Below, one piece after another: positions 1-6,993 of a stretch of DNA of 29,609 bases. Source of the DNA: Propionibacterium sp. (GTDB taxonomy: Bacteria > Actinomycetota > Actinomycetes > Propionibacteriales > Propionibacteriaceae); contig DURG01000088.1 in assembly GCA_012837465.1 (NCBI GenBank), forward strand, positions 1 through 29,609. Direction: 5' to 3'. The position numbers were made by a program, and so were the translations under genes. The notes beneath the pieces were generated by a model. The model saw only the letters and a list, made by a program, of their open reading frames with translations, did not search any database and was not told the DNA's origin. Numbering within the stretch: the stretch's first letter is position 1; the number at the start of each line of letters is the position of its first letter.

Positions 1-34
1 CAGGGCCTCGCAGTTCAAACTCTCGCTGAAGGGT

Positions 35-502
35 TTACTCGCCCTTCTGCACCACGACGCGGCGGTGCGGGGGCTCGCCCTCTGATTCACTGACGAGGCC
101 GGCGGCGGCCACCTCGTCGTGGACGATCTTGCGCTCGTACGCGTTCATCGGGGTGAGGCGAGCCGGCTCGCCGGACTCCTGCACCTCGGCGATAGCGTCC
201 TTGGCCAGCACCACGAGCTCAGCACGGCGACGCGCACGGTAGCCCGCGACGTCGAGCATGAGGCGCGAGCGGTTACCGGTCTCGGTCATGACGACCAGAC
301 GGGAGAGCTCCTGCAGGGCGTCGAGGACTTCGCCGTCCTTGCCGACGAGCTGCTCGGATTCGGTGTCGATCGCGATGTAGGCGCGACCCTCCTTGACCGA
401 GTTCTCGATGTCGCCATCGAGATCGGCAATGTCGAGGAGCTCCTCGAGGTAATCGGCGACGAGGTCGCCTTCGGCCAACAGATCGGCGTCGTTGTCAGAC
501 AT
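35..502 (-). CDS. khpB: RNA-binding protein KhpB/Jag (KH-R3H domains)
   Basis: This 155-residue cytoplasmic protein belongs to the Jag/KhpB (EloR) family, which binds RNA and is linked to cell elongation and division in Gram-positive bacteria. A KH-type GKDGEVLDALQ motif lies near residues 54-64. A C-terminal R3H-like segment (PMNAYERKIVHDEVA) is followed by a short tail rich in Glu and Arg. The N-terminal Jag-N domain of Firmicute homologues is absent, as is usual in actinobacteria. The ATG start is preceded by an AGAAGGA ribosome binding site about 8 nt upstream. It is the last gene visible in the rpmH-rnpA-yidD-yidC-jag run. About 126 bp separate it from yidC, including a strong hairpin, so it may be partly uncoupled from the genes upstream. 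The family assignment is secure; the RNA targets are unknown. Confidence 0.95.
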   Translation of the reverse strand: MSDNDADLLAEGDLVADYLEELLDIADLDGDIENSVKEGRAYIAIDTESEQLVGKDGEVLDALQELSRLVVMTETGNRSRLMLDVAGYRARRRAELVVLAKDAIAEVQESGEPARLTPMNAYERKIVHDEVAAAGLVSESEGEPPHRRVVVQKGE

Positions 503-597
503 CCGGTGGTTCCTTCTCTAGGGGTTTGTCCCACTCAGGGGAAACGGTATTCAGTTGCGACCCCCGGGCGAGCGGCTCACGGGGAACGATGGGGAGT

Positions 598-623
598 GCC
601 CCGGGCGAACGAACGCCCGGGGC
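598..623 (-). terminator. GC-rich hairpin between yidC and khpB
   Basis: A perfect 10-bp inverted repeat, GCCCCGGGCG/CGCCCGGGGC, encloses a 6-nt loop (AACGAA) just after the yidC stop codon on the minus strand. There is no U-tract, so it is not a textbook intrinsic terminator. Such hairpins can still stop or attenuate transcription, or protect the yidC 3' end, in GC-rich actinobacteria. Confidence 0.5.
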
Positions 624-628
624 CACTG

Positions 629-1750
629 CTACTTCTTCTTGCGCGCGGAACGGGGCTGCTGGCGCGGCTGCTGCCGCTGCACAATGCGACGCCCGTCCTC
701 CGTGGTGCGCACGGTCTGGCGCGTGACCTGCTGACGGACGACCTTGGGGGCCTCCTCGACCACCTCATCGCCGCCGTCCTCCGTGGCAGCCACCTGACGG
801 CCGACGGGGCGGGACGTGGACGCGGCCGGCTTGGTCTTGCGGCGCTTCTCCGCCTTCTTGCGCAGGACCTCCTGCGGGTCCAGGCCCTTCGCCTTCATGC
901 GCTCTTCCCAGTCGATGAACGCAGGCGTGTTCGGCGCCGGGTTGTTGCGGATCAGGATGGCCTGCTGGACCATCGTCCAGACGTTCGAGGTGAGCCAGTA
1001 GACGAGCACGCCGATGGGGATGAACGTGGCCGACATCGCGTAGACGACGGGGAAGAAGTACAGCATCATCTTCTGCATCTGCGCGGCCTGGCCGGTCTGG
1101 GACTCCGGCGGCATGTTCTTGCGCATCAGTTGGAGCTGCGTGACGAAGAAGACACCCACCATGGCCACGACGAGCAGGATGCCGAGCACCTGGGTGGCGC
1201 CGAAGCTCTCGATGGGGAAGATGCGATCCGCGAGGCCAGCACCGAAGATCTCGGAGTTGCGCAGCGAATCGACGAGGTGGCGGTTCTCGGGCCCCTTGAA
1301 GAAGGCGCCTCGGGGGGTGTTGTCCGCCACACCCTGCAGCACGCGGAAGAGGCTGAGGAAGATCGGCATCTGGAGGAAGAGCGGCAGGCACGAGGCCATC
1401 GGACTGATGCCCTCTTCCTTGTACAGCTTCATCGTCTCTTGGCCGAGGCGTTCGCGATCGTGGCCGTACTTCTTCTGCAGTTCGGCAACCTTGGGCTGCA
1501 TCAACTGCATGTTGCGCGCAGAGTTGATCTGCTTCACGAACAGCGGGATGAGCGCGGTACGGATCACCACGGTCAGCATCACGATGGCCAGCGTCCACGT
1601 CACGCCAGAATCAGCGCCGAACAGCGGCGTGAACAGCCGGTGGAACAGGACGACGAGGCCGGAGATGACCCAGTAGATGGGCTGCATCATGGCCGACAAC
1701 AAGCCGTAGAAGCTGTCCCACAGGTTCAGCGAGACAAAGAGATCTAGCAT
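629..1750 (-). CDS. yidC: Membrane protein insertase YidC/Oxa1
   Basis: YidC inserts and folds inner-membrane proteins, alone or with SecYEG. The 373-residue protein has the 60KD_IMP core. A first hydrophobic segment lies near residues 22-40. The next, near 52-72, carries the conserved membrane-embedded Arg64 (VVIRTALIPLF) of the hydrophilic groove. It is followed by a charged cytoplasmic loop (QKKYGHDRERLGQETMKLYKEEGISP) and further transmembrane segments, including one ending in VYWLTSNVWTMVQQ. The C-terminal tail, from about residue 300, is strongly basic with Arg/Gln/Lys repeats and ends in RKKK; this suits contact with ribosomes. The long periplasmic domain of proteobacterial YidC is absent. 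The ATG overlaps the yidD stop by 7 nt and is preceded by GAGGTGG, so translation is probably coupled. Confidence 0.97.
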   Translation of the reverse strand: MLDLFVSLNLWDSFYGLLSAMMQPIYWVISGLVVLFHRLFTPLFGADSGVTWTLAIVMLTVVIRTALIPLFVKQINSARNMQLMQPKVAELQKKYGHDRERLGQETMKLYKEEGISPMASCLPLFLQMPIFLSLFRVLQGVADNTPRGAFFKGPENRHLVDSLRNSEIFGAGLADRIFPIESFGATQVLGILLVVAMVGVFFVTQLQLMRKNMPPESQTGQAAQMQKMMLYFFPVVYAMSATFIPIGVLVYWLTSNVWTMVQQAILIRNNPAPNTPAFIDWEERMKAKGLDPQEVLRKKAEKRRKTKPAASTSRPVGRQVAATEDGGDEVVEEAPKVVRQQVTRQTVRTTEDGRRIVQRQQPRQQPRSARKKK

Positions 1751-2037
1751 TGAGCCACCTCAACTTGGGGCGGCGCCACGCGCGCCGTCGGGGGGTTCTC
1801 CCGATCCCAGGCCTCAGCCTGCGGGGTGCCGGGAACATAGTCGACGCCGCCCTGCGACCACGGATGGCAGCGGAGGACTCGACCGATGGTCAGGAAGGAG
1901 CCTTTGAGGGCTCCGTGGGTCTCCAACGCGGACAGCCCGTAGGCCGAGCACGTCGGATGGAACTTGCACACGTCTCCGTACATGGGCGAGATGAATCGCC
2001 GCCAGAACTTCACGAACCAGATCAGCGGGTACTTCAT
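1744..2037 (-). CDS. yidD: Membrane protein insertion efficiency factor YidD
   Basis: This short protein of the YidD (DUF37) family helps YidC-dependent insertion at the inner face of the membrane. The family core is clear: an amphipathic N-terminus (KFWRRFISPMYGDVCKFHPTCSAYG) with conserved Cys residues, then a HGALKG...RVLRCHPWSQGGVDYVP segment. I chose the ATG at 2037, which gives 97 residues. It overlaps the rnpA stop codon in an ATGA arrangement and matches the family N-terminus; a longer reading from 2067 would only add ten uncharacteristic residues inside rnpA. The tail (about 20 residues, Pro/Ala-rich) is poorly conserved. It sits between rnpA and yidC, as in most bacteria. Confidence 0.93.
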   Translation of the reverse strand: MKYPLIWFVKFWRRFISPMYGDVCKFHPTCSAYGLSALETHGALKGSFLTIGRVLRCHPWSQGGVDYVPGTPQAEAWDRENPPTARVAPPQVEVAQC

Positions 2038-2378
2038 GCACCGGCCTTCCGGAACGCGCGGCCCCACGCATCGACGAAGTCCTGGGCGAGGCGGCCGGGA
2101 TCGGCGGCGGCACCAGGAAGGGCCCGCACCACCACGTCGGTGGGGAACGGGCTGATCATGTCGAGGGCGAGATGGCGGAGGCGGCGCTTGACGCGGTTGC
2201 GCGTCACGGCATCGCCCACCTTCTTGGAGACAACAAAACCCACCCGGGTGAACTCGGGTGGATTCTGCTGGGGGTGCCTCACGTGCACCACTACTGTCGG
2301 CGTTGCCGCTCGCGAGCCGTGCCTGACGGTGATGCCAAAGTCGCCGGGCCTCTTGAGGCGCTGCGATTTCGGCAGCAC
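2034..2378 (-). CDS. rnpA: Ribonuclease P protein component
   Basis: RnpA is the protein subunit that supports the RNase P ribozyme in 5' processing of pre-tRNA. The 114-residue protein starts with the usual basic segment (LPKSQRLKRPGDFG). It contains the signature helix KKVGDAVTRNRVKRRLRH, including the RNR motif that contacts RNase P RNA. The start is GTG, only 3 nt downstream of the rpmH stop codon, so the two are read from one message. The stop overlaps the yidD ATG by 4 nt. Length and order agree with the family. Confidence 0.96.
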   Translation of the reverse strand: MLPKSQRLKRPGDFGITVRHGSRAATPTVVVHVRHPQQNPPEFTRVGFVVSKKVGDAVTRNRVKRRLRHLALDMISPFPTDVVVRALPGAAADPGRLAQDFVDAWGRAFRKAGA

Positions 2379-2381
2379 GGA

Positions 2382-2519
2382 TCAGGCCGACAGCTCGACG
2401 CGACCCTTGCGACGACGGGCGCTCAGGATGGCGCGGCCGGCACGGGTGCGCATCCGGGCGCGGAAGCCGTGGTTACGGCTGCGGCGACGGTTGCTCGGCT
2501 GGAACGTGCGCTTGCTCAT
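2382..2519 (-). CDS. rpmH: 50S ribosomal protein L34
   Basis: This 45-residue ribosomal protein of the large subunit begins MSKRTFQPSNRRRSR and continues with HGFRARMRTRAGRAIL, an almost invariant L34 sequence that binds 23S rRNA. It ends with GRVELSA. A GAGGGAG ribosome binding site lies about 10 nt before the ATG. It is the first gene of the minus-strand operon that continues into rnpA, yidD and yidC. Position next to dnaA but in the opposite direction is the classical bacterial origin arrangement. Confidence 0.97.
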   Translation of the reverse strand: MSKRTFQPSNRRRSRNHGFRARMRTRAGRAILSARRRKGRVELSA

Positions 2520-2672
2520 ATGGGATTACTCCCTCAGTTTCGAAGTTGACACTGCCCGGGGCGCCGGGCAGGGGGAAGTGGTCACCAAGATGGCGACTGC
2601 ACAACGATACGTGGGAAACACCCTGTTAGCCAAACCGGGAGGGGCCAACAGGGCAACCAAGCAAATTACATG

Positions 2673-2699
2673 ATTGTAGTCCAGTCGACACTCCGCCAA
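2673..2699 (-). promoter_or_regulatory. Candidate promoter of the rpmH-rnpA operon
   Basis: Read on the minus strand, TTGGCG (2699-2694) and TACAAT (2678-2673) are separated by 15 bp, a little short for a sigma-70-type promoter but with a good -10 box. Transcription would start near 2667, leaving a leader of about 145 nt before rpmH. This is a sequence-pattern inference only. Confidence 0.35.
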
Positions 2700-2713
2700 C
2701 ACGCCGAATCTTG

Positions 2714-2742
2714 TTGCGAGAATGCGCTCAGGGCACTAGTTT
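2714..2742 (+). promoter_or_regulatory. Candidate dnaA promoter
   Basis: TTGCGA (2714-2719) and TAGTTT (2737-2742) are separated by exactly 17 bp on the plus strand, upstream of dnaA. The predicted start near 2749 places all three DnaA boxes (2762-2834) in the transcribed leader. That would suit DnaA autoregulation. Not confirmed by any other signal. Confidence 0.4.
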
Positions 2743-2761
2743 CGTAGTCCTGCCTCACCGG

Positions 2762-2834
2762 TTATCCACAGGTGGGGCACTATGGGGGCTACTTGGGGTC
2801 AGTTATACCCTCTTGTGGACAACTCTGTGGACGA
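2762..2834. promoter_or_regulatory. DnaA-box group upstream of dnaA
   Basis: Three DnaA boxes occur between rpmH and dnaA. TTATCCACA at 2762-2770 is a perfect E. coli-type box. TGTGGACAA at 2814-2822 is the reverse complement of the actinobacterial consensus TTGTCCACA. TGTGGACGA at 2826-2834 is a one-mismatch copy. The last two are 12 bp apart, about one helical turn. They lie in the dnaA leader and at the point where gene direction switches, so they may serve dnaA autoregulation, an origin sub-region, or both. The rest of the 349-bp interval 2520-2868 holds only the promoter candidates. Confidence 0.75.
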
Positions 2835-2868
2835 CGTGAAGGCGGCTGACCGCCGGGAAGTGGGTGAG

Positions 2869-4224
2869 GTGACTCAATCACCGACGCCGGACCTGGCGGC
2901 ACTGTGGGAAGAAGTGATCGCTTCAGCGGATCTCCCCACCCGCGCCTGGTTGCGCCGCACCCGCCCGGTCGACATGCATGGCTCGACGCTCATGCTCGCC
3001 GTCGGTGATGAACCCACCCGGGAACGGATCGAGTCGCGCCTTCGCGCCCACATCGAGGACCGCCTCAGCGACTTCTTCGACCAGCCCACGCACCTGGCCG
3101 TCATGATCAGCCCCGAACTCGTGCCCGACGAGCCGGCCACCGCGCCGCCCGTGCCCGACGAGATGCCGCCGCAGCCTATGCTGCCGCGCTCGAAGCCGCA
3201 GGAGGTGCGGCTCAACCCGCGCTACACCTTCGAGTCCTTCGTCGCAGGTTCCTCGAACCGCTTCGCGCACGCTGCGGCGGCCGCCGTCGCAGAGACGCCC
3301 GGCAAGTCGTACAACCCGCTGATGATCTACGGCCCCTCCGGCCTGGGCAAGACGCATCTGCTGCACGCCATCGGCCACTACGTGACGAGCTACTACGAGA
3401 ACCTGCGCGTGAAGTACGTCTCCACCGAGGAACTCACCAACGACTTCATCAACGCCATCTCCAACAACCGCACCGCAGAGTTCCGTTCGTCGTACCGCGA
3501 CGTCGACGTGCTGCTGGTTGACGACATCCAGTTCCTGGAATCGAAGATCCAGACGCAGGAGGAGTTCTTCCACACGTTCAACACGCTGCACAACGCGCAG
3601 AAGCAGATCGTGATGACCTCCGACCGCCCACCGAAGCTGCTCGAGGCGCTGGAGCCACGCCTCCGTTCGCGGTTCGAGTGGGGGCTGATGACCGACATCC
3701 AGCCGCCAGACCTCGAGACCCGCATTGCGATCCTGCGCAAGAAGGTCGCCCAACAGCGGCTCACGGCCGGCACCCAGGTGCTGGAACTCATCGCGTCGCG
3801 CATCCCCACGAACATCCGTGAACTTGAAGGCGCGCTCACCCGCGTCGCCGCCCTGGCCAGCCTCAACGCGCAGGAGATCACCGAGGAGCTCACCCAGCAG
3901 GTGCTCAACGACCTCATGCCCGAGGACGCTGCCCCGGTCGACGCGCAGACGATCATGGCCGCGACGGCCGGCTACTTCGGGATCTCGCACGACGACCTCA
4001 CCGGGTCGAGCCGCGTCGCGACGATCGCGTCCGCCCGCCAAGTGGCCATGTACCTGTGCCGCGAGATGACGGACCTGTCGTTGCCGAAGATCGGCGCCAA
4101 GTTCGGGGGCCGGGACCACTCCACGGTCCTGCACGCGGTGCGCAAGATCACGGAGAAGATCGGCGTTGACAGGGACCTCTACAATCAGGTCACGGAACTG
4201 ACCAACCAGATCAAGCAGGCGTAG
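2869..4224 (+). CDS. dnaA: Chromosomal replication initiator DnaA
   Basis: DnaA binds DnaA boxes at the origin, oligomerises with ATP and melts the duplex. Domain I (DLAALWEEVIAS... to about residue 75) is followed by a short Pro-rich linker (about 85-110), much shorter than in Streptomyces. The AAA+ domain has Walker A GPSGLGKT (155-162) and Walker B LLVDDIQF. Domain IV carries the box-recognition signature GRDHSTV (about 414-420). I chose the GTG at 2869 (451 residues, GGGAAG about 8 nt upstream). The upstream in-frame ATG at 2782 would encode 29 extra residues across two DnaA boxes and resembles no DnaA N-terminus. GTG codons at 2836 and 2860 remain possible starts. Confidence 0.97.
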   Translation: MTQSPTPDLAALWEEVIASADLPTRAWLRRTRPVDMHGSTLMLAVGDEPTRERIESRLRAHIEDRLSDFFDQPTHLAVMISPELVPDEPATAPPVPDEMPPQPMLPRSKPQEVRLNPRYTFESFVAGSSNRFAHAAAAAVAETPGKSYNPLMIYGPSGLGKTHLLHAIGHYVTSYYENLRVKYVSTEELTNDFINAISNNRTAEFRSSYRDVDVLLVDDIQFLESKIQTQEEFFHTFNTLHNAQKQIVMTSDRPPKLLEALEPRLRSRFEWGLMTDIQPPDLETRIAILRKKVAQQRLTAGTQVLELIASRIPTNIRELEGALTRVAALASLNAQEITEELTQQVLNDLMPEDAAPVDAQTIMAATAGYFGISHDDLTGSSRVATIASARQVAMYLCREMTDLSLPKIGAKFGGRDHSTVLHAVRKITEKIGVDRDLYNQVTELTNQIKQA

Positions 4225-4238
4225 GCGCGCCACACCCT

Positions 4239-4258
4239 ATACCAGTAGGGGTATAATG
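4239..4258 (+). promoter_or_regulatory. CstR/CsoR-type operator overlapping the cstR -10 box
   Basis: The palindrome TATACC-N6-GGTATA (4238-4255) overlaps a perfect TATAAT -10 box (4252-4257). It matches the pattern ATACC-N4-GGGGTATAATG that recurs exactly at 6429-6448. CsoR/CstR-family repressors are known to bind such G-tract/AT palindromes. A start near 4264 would leave an 18-nt leader containing the ribosome binding site of the regulator. This suggests autoregulation (inference). Confidence 0.7.
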
Positions 4259-4281
4259 CGTGCATGACCCAGGAGGCCCGT

Positions 4282-4539
4282 ATGCAGCTCAACCCCGAAG
4301 AGATGGCGTCAGTTGTCCGTCGGCTCAAGCGAGCGCAGGGACAACTTGGCGGCATCATCAAGATGATCGAGGACGGCCGGGAGTGCGACGACATCGTCAC
4401 TCAGCTCGCCGCCGTCTCCAAGGCGATCGACCGCGCAGGCTTTTCGACGATCGCCGTCGGCCTCAAGCAGTGCTTGGAGAATCCCGACGAAGGGATGGAC
4501 CAGGCGAAGATGGAGAAGCTCTTCCTCTCGCTCGCCTGA
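4282..4539 (+). CDS. CsoR/RcnR-family regulator, CstR-like persulfide sensor
   Basis: This all-helical, DNA-binding repressor of the CsoR/RcnR (DUF156) family has the family core RRLKRAQGQLGGIIKMIEDGREC. Start choice: ATG 4282 (85 residues) follows a perfect AGGAGG (4271-4276) by 5 nt. An in-frame ATG at 4264 would put that sequence inside the gene. Two cysteines, Cys35 and Cys64, keep the 29-residue spacing of CsoR/CstR. The copper-ligand His four residues before the second Cys is replaced by Gly60 (GLKQC). A dithiol without the His is the CstR pattern, which senses persulfides/polysulfides rather than Cu(I). The nearby CoA-disulfide reductase-rhodanese gene supports this. The effector is inferred, and formaldehyde or metal sensing is not excluded. 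Confidence 0.88.
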   Translation: MQLNPEEMASVVRRLKRAQGQLGGIIKMIEDGRECDDIVTQLAAVSKAIDRAGFSTIAVGLKQCLENPDEGMDQAKMEKLFLSLA

Positions 4540-4708
4540 CCGGCCATCGCCAGTGATCCGGCCGGCATGATCCTTGGGGCTTCCACTGTGGTCGTGTGTC
4601 TCGTGGGTGATTCAGCCAGGTCTGACAACAAGGAACAGCTACGGGCGCCCTTCGTCGTTCGCTGGCGCTCACGCTCAGGGACCAGCGGAACCACCCACCA
4701 CCCAGGCA

Positions 4709-4745
4709 TTTCAGCGCCCGACCCCAGTACGGGCGGGCGCTGAAA
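4709..4745. terminator. Convergent-gene hairpin between cstR and the CoA-disulfide reductase
   Basis: A perfect 12-bp inverted repeat, TTTCAGCGCCCG (4709-4720) and CGGGCGCTGAAA (4734-4745), surrounds a 13-nt loop. It lies between the ends of two convergent genes, where a bidirectional terminator is expected. The U/A runs are at the outer ends in the wrong order for a strong U-tract, so termination is inferred from position. I see nothing else clear in 4540-4788. Confidence 0.55.
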
Positions 4746-4788
4746 ACTCGCCGAGATGCGACCAGCTCGCCCAGCCGCCCGGATTGAG

Positions 4789-6402
4789 TCAGGCGGAGGT
4801 GCCGGCCTTCCAGGTCGTGTAGCCACCGTCGAGGTTGAGCACCTCACGGTCGCCGAGGATGAAGACCGCCGCGTGGCTGCGGATGCCAACCCCACAGTGG
4901 ACGATCAGCTTGCCCTCGGGCACCTCGTCCAGGCGGTCGCGGAGCTCATCGAGCGGGATGTTGACCGCGTCAGGGATGGCACCCCGCGCGTGCTCCGCCT
5001 CGGTGCGGACGTCGAGGACGGTCGCCCCCTCCTCCTGCGCCGCGGCGACCTCGTGCCACTGGATCGACTTCTCCAAGCCGGTGATGCGGTTCTCCGCGAC
5101 GAAGCCCAGCATGTTCACCGCGTCCTTCGCGGAGCCGAACTGGGGTGCGTACGCCAACTCCAGCTCAGCCAGTTGGGGAGCCGTGACGCCGCCGGCCATC
5201 GCCGTGGCGATCACGTCGATGCGCTTGTCGACGCCGGACTCGCCGACGCCCTGGGCGCCCATGATCTCGCCGTTCTCCGGGCGGAACATGAGCTTGAGCG
5301 CCATCGTCGAGGCCCCGGGGTAGTAGGTCGCGTGCGACGCGGGGTGGGTGTGGACCACCAGGTACTTCTTGCCGGCGGCCTTGAGTCGCTTCTCGCTCCA
5401 CCCCGTCGAGGCGATCTGCAGGCCCAACAGGCCGACGATCGCGGTGCCCTGCACCGGGCGGGCGGGGATGCCGCGGCCCGCGATGTCGTCAGCCACCCGT
5501 CGACCTTGGAGGTTCGCGGTGTTCGCCAAGGGCACCATGACGGCGTCGTCGTTCAACGCGTCGTCCTTCTGGACGGCGTCGCCGACGGCGTAGATGTCGC
5601 AATCCGAGGTGATCTGGCGGGAGTCGACGACGATGCCGCCCAGCGAGCCGATTTGCAGGCCGGCCTCACGGGCCAGGTCGACATCGGGGCGCACGCCGAT
5701 CGCTGCCACCACGAGGTCGGCGGGGATGGTGGAGCCGTCCGCGAGCGTCACATCGGACTCCCCGATGTCGGTGACCCCAGCGCCCAGGCGGAGGTCGACG
5801 CCGTGCTCGCGCAGGCGCGCATGCACCGGGGCGACCATCTCGGGGTCCAGGGGCGCCATGACCTGGTCCATCGCCTCGACGAGGGCCACCTTGATGCCGA
5901 GGTGGAGCAGGTTCTCCACGACCTCGAGGCCGATGAAGCCGCCGCCGATCACGACCGCGGTCTCAGCGCCCTTCACCGCTGCCACCAGGGCGTCGGTGTC
6001 CTCGACGTTGCGCAGCGTCAGCGCACGCTCGATGCCGGGAATGGGGGGTTGCACGGGACGGGAGCCGGGGGAGAGGACGAGCTTGTCGTACTCGAGCTCC
6101 GACTCCTCGCCGGATGCCACGTCGCGCACGGAGACGACCTTGCGCTTGCGGTCGATGGCCGTGGCCTCGGTGCCGACGCGCACGTCGATGCGGAACCGCT
6201 CCCAGAGCGCCTCGGGCGTCTGCAGCAACAGTGCCGAGCGGTCCTCGATCACGCCCCCCACGTGATATGGCAGACCGCAGTTTGCGAACGACACGTAGCC
6301 GCTGCGCTCGAGAACGATGATCTCCATCTGCTCATCGAGACGTCGAAGCCTGGTCGCCGCGCTCATGCCGCCGGCGACGCCTCCCACCATTACTGTTCTC
6401 AC
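4789..6402 (-). CDS. CoA-disulfide reductase with C-terminal rhodanese domain
   Basis: This 537-residue flavoprotein-rhodanese fusion is the CoADR-Rhd type, which reduces CoA disulfide/persulfide or polysulfide with NAD(P)H. The N-terminal Rossmann motif is VGGVAGGMSAA (residues 6-16). The single redox Cys42 lies in SFANCGLPYHVGG, the hallmark of CoADR rather than of two-Cys disulfide reductases. A second dinucleotide-binding motif (VIGGGFIGLEVVE) and an FAD-binding YAVGDA follow. The C-terminal dimerisation domain has APQFGSAKDAVNM, and the rhodanese domain from about residue 440 has active-site Cys503 in HCGVGIRS. It starts with GTG. It is divergent from the small Cys-rich gene, with a shared operator-like palindrome between them, so control by the CstR-like regulator is likely. 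Confidence 0.92.
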   Translation of the reverse strand: MRTVMVGGVAGGMSAATRLRRLDEQMEIIVLERSGYVSFANCGLPYHVGGVIEDRSALLLQTPEALWERFRIDVRVGTEATAIDRKRKVVSVRDVASGEESELEYDKLVLSPGSRPVQPPIPGIERALTLRNVEDTDALVAAVKGAETAVVIGGGFIGLEVVENLLHLGIKVALVEAMDQVMAPLDPEMVAPVHARLREHGVDLRLGAGVTDIGESDVTLADGSTIPADLVVAAIGVRPDVDLAREAGLQIGSLGGIVVDSRQITSDCDIYAVGDAVQKDDALNDDAVMVPLANTANLQGRRVADDIAGRGIPARPVQGTAIVGLLGLQIASTGWSEKRLKAAGKKYLVVHTHPASHATYYPGASTMALKLMFRPENGEIMGAQGVGESGVDKRIDVIATAMAGGVTAPQLAELELAYAPQFGSAKDAVNMLGFVAENRITGLEKSIQWHEVAAAQEEGATVLDVRTEAEHARGAIPDAVNIPLDELRDRLDEVPEGKLIVHCGVGIRSHAAVFILGDREVLNLDGGYTTWKAGTSA

Positions 6403-6428
6403 AAGAAATATGGTACACCAAAGTCTGG

Positions 6429-6448
6429 ATACCCTATGGGGTATAATG
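6429..6448. promoter_or_regulatory. Second CstR-type operator in a divergent promoter
   Basis: The palindrome ATACCC-N4-GGGTAT (6429-6444) matches the site before the regulator gene at 16 of 20 positions, with the four-base centre as the only difference. It overlaps a TATAAT -10 box (6442-6447) directed towards the small Cys-rich gene. It lies 27 bp upstream of the oppositely directed CoA-disulfide reductase. One repressor bound here could block both promoters. Confidence 0.7.
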
Positions 6449-6512
6449 GTAACGTGTTTTGCGCGCCCCCAGCCGAGGGAAACTGGGGGCCACCGACGAA
6501 AGGACTCCCACC

Positions 6513-6677
6513 ATGTGTCGACCTGTCAAGTGCAAGGTCTGCGGCAAGACCACTTGGGCCGGCTGCGGCCAGCACATCGACTCCGTCAAGCGCTCGGTGC
6601 CCGCGGGCCAGTGGTGCGACGGCCAGCACCCGGGCGAGCAGAAGAGCCGCGGCTTCCTCAGCAAGCTGTTCGGCTGA
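6513..6677 (+). CDS. Small Cys-rich protein of unknown function
   Basis: The gene encodes 54 residues. It begins MCRPVKCKVCGKTTWAGCG and contains five cysteines (2, 7, 10, 18, 35) plus His21. The CxxCG...CGQH spacing looks like a small zinc-ribbon or metal/sulfur-binding module. The C-terminus is basic and hydrophobic (SRGFLSKLFG). AAAGGA lies 8 nt before the ATG. A TATAAT box and a CstR-like operator lie about 65 nt upstream, so the gene probably belongs to the same reactive-sulfur response as the divergent CoA-disulfide reductase. I recognise the MCRP...CGKTTWAGCG pattern as typical of small actinobacterial proteins but know no assigned function. Roles as persulfide carrier, zinc protein or regulator are only possibilities. 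Confidence 0.82.
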   Translation: MCRPVKCKVCGKTTWAGCGQHIDSVKRSVPAGQWCDGQHPGEQKSRGFLSKLFG

Positions 6678-6691
6678 GCCCCAGAACCTGC

Positions 6692-6929
6692 TGTGGACAA
6701 CGTGTGATCGCACACCGTCCTTGCCTGTGGACGGGGGTGTGGACAACTTCACACCCCCGTTCTGTCCCCAAATACTCCACGTGTCATTTACGGGCACTCA
6801 ACAATCGCTCCACAGGCCGATCGTCGAGCTGACCAGCGCCGATGCGGGTTGTCCACAGAATCCACAAGCGCTATGACTACATCTGGGATGTAACTACAGA
6901 AAGATCTTCAAAGCATGGGGTGTGGACAC
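6692..6929. other. Probable oriC: DnaA-box cluster
   Basis: This gene-free stretch holds the densest DnaA-box group in the window. Perfect actinobacterial boxes lie at 6692-6700 and 6738-6746 (TGTGGACAA) and at 6849-6857 (TTGTCCACA). Weaker copies lie at 6726-6734, 6858-6866 and 6921-6929. The orientation flips between 6746 and 6849. A locally AT-richer segment at about 6871-6916 could be the unwinding element. Two boxes (6738 and 6921) are set inside hairpin-forming inverted repeats. In actinobacteria oriC normally lies between dnaA and dnaN. Here it is still between them, but 2.5 kb after dnaA and 6.4 kb before dnaN. Origin activity is inferred. Confidence 0.75.
6731..6760. repeat. Perfect 11-bp inverted repeat containing a DnaA box
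   Basis: ACGGGGGTGTG (6731-6741) and CACACCCCCGT (6750-6760) are perfect inverted copies around an 8-nt loop, with a DnaA box (6738-6746) spanning the left arm and loop. It could also end transcription of the small Cys-rich gene, 53 nt upstream. A shorter relative occurs at 6917-6938. Confidence 0.8.
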
Positions 6930-6993
6930 TCTCACCCCTGCGAGTCTTCAGAAGCTCACAAAGACCGCGGAGCCCGCAGTTACACTCACGAAC

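Noticed and set aside
2782..2868. Upstream ATG start of dnaA
   Set aside because: It would translate two DnaA boxes and add residues unlike any DnaA N-terminus.
4756..6876. 706-codon plus-strand frame opposite the CoA-disulfide reductase
   Set aside because: It is antisense to a gene with complete FAD, Cys42 and rhodanese motifs, and it runs through oriC-proximal non-coding DNA.
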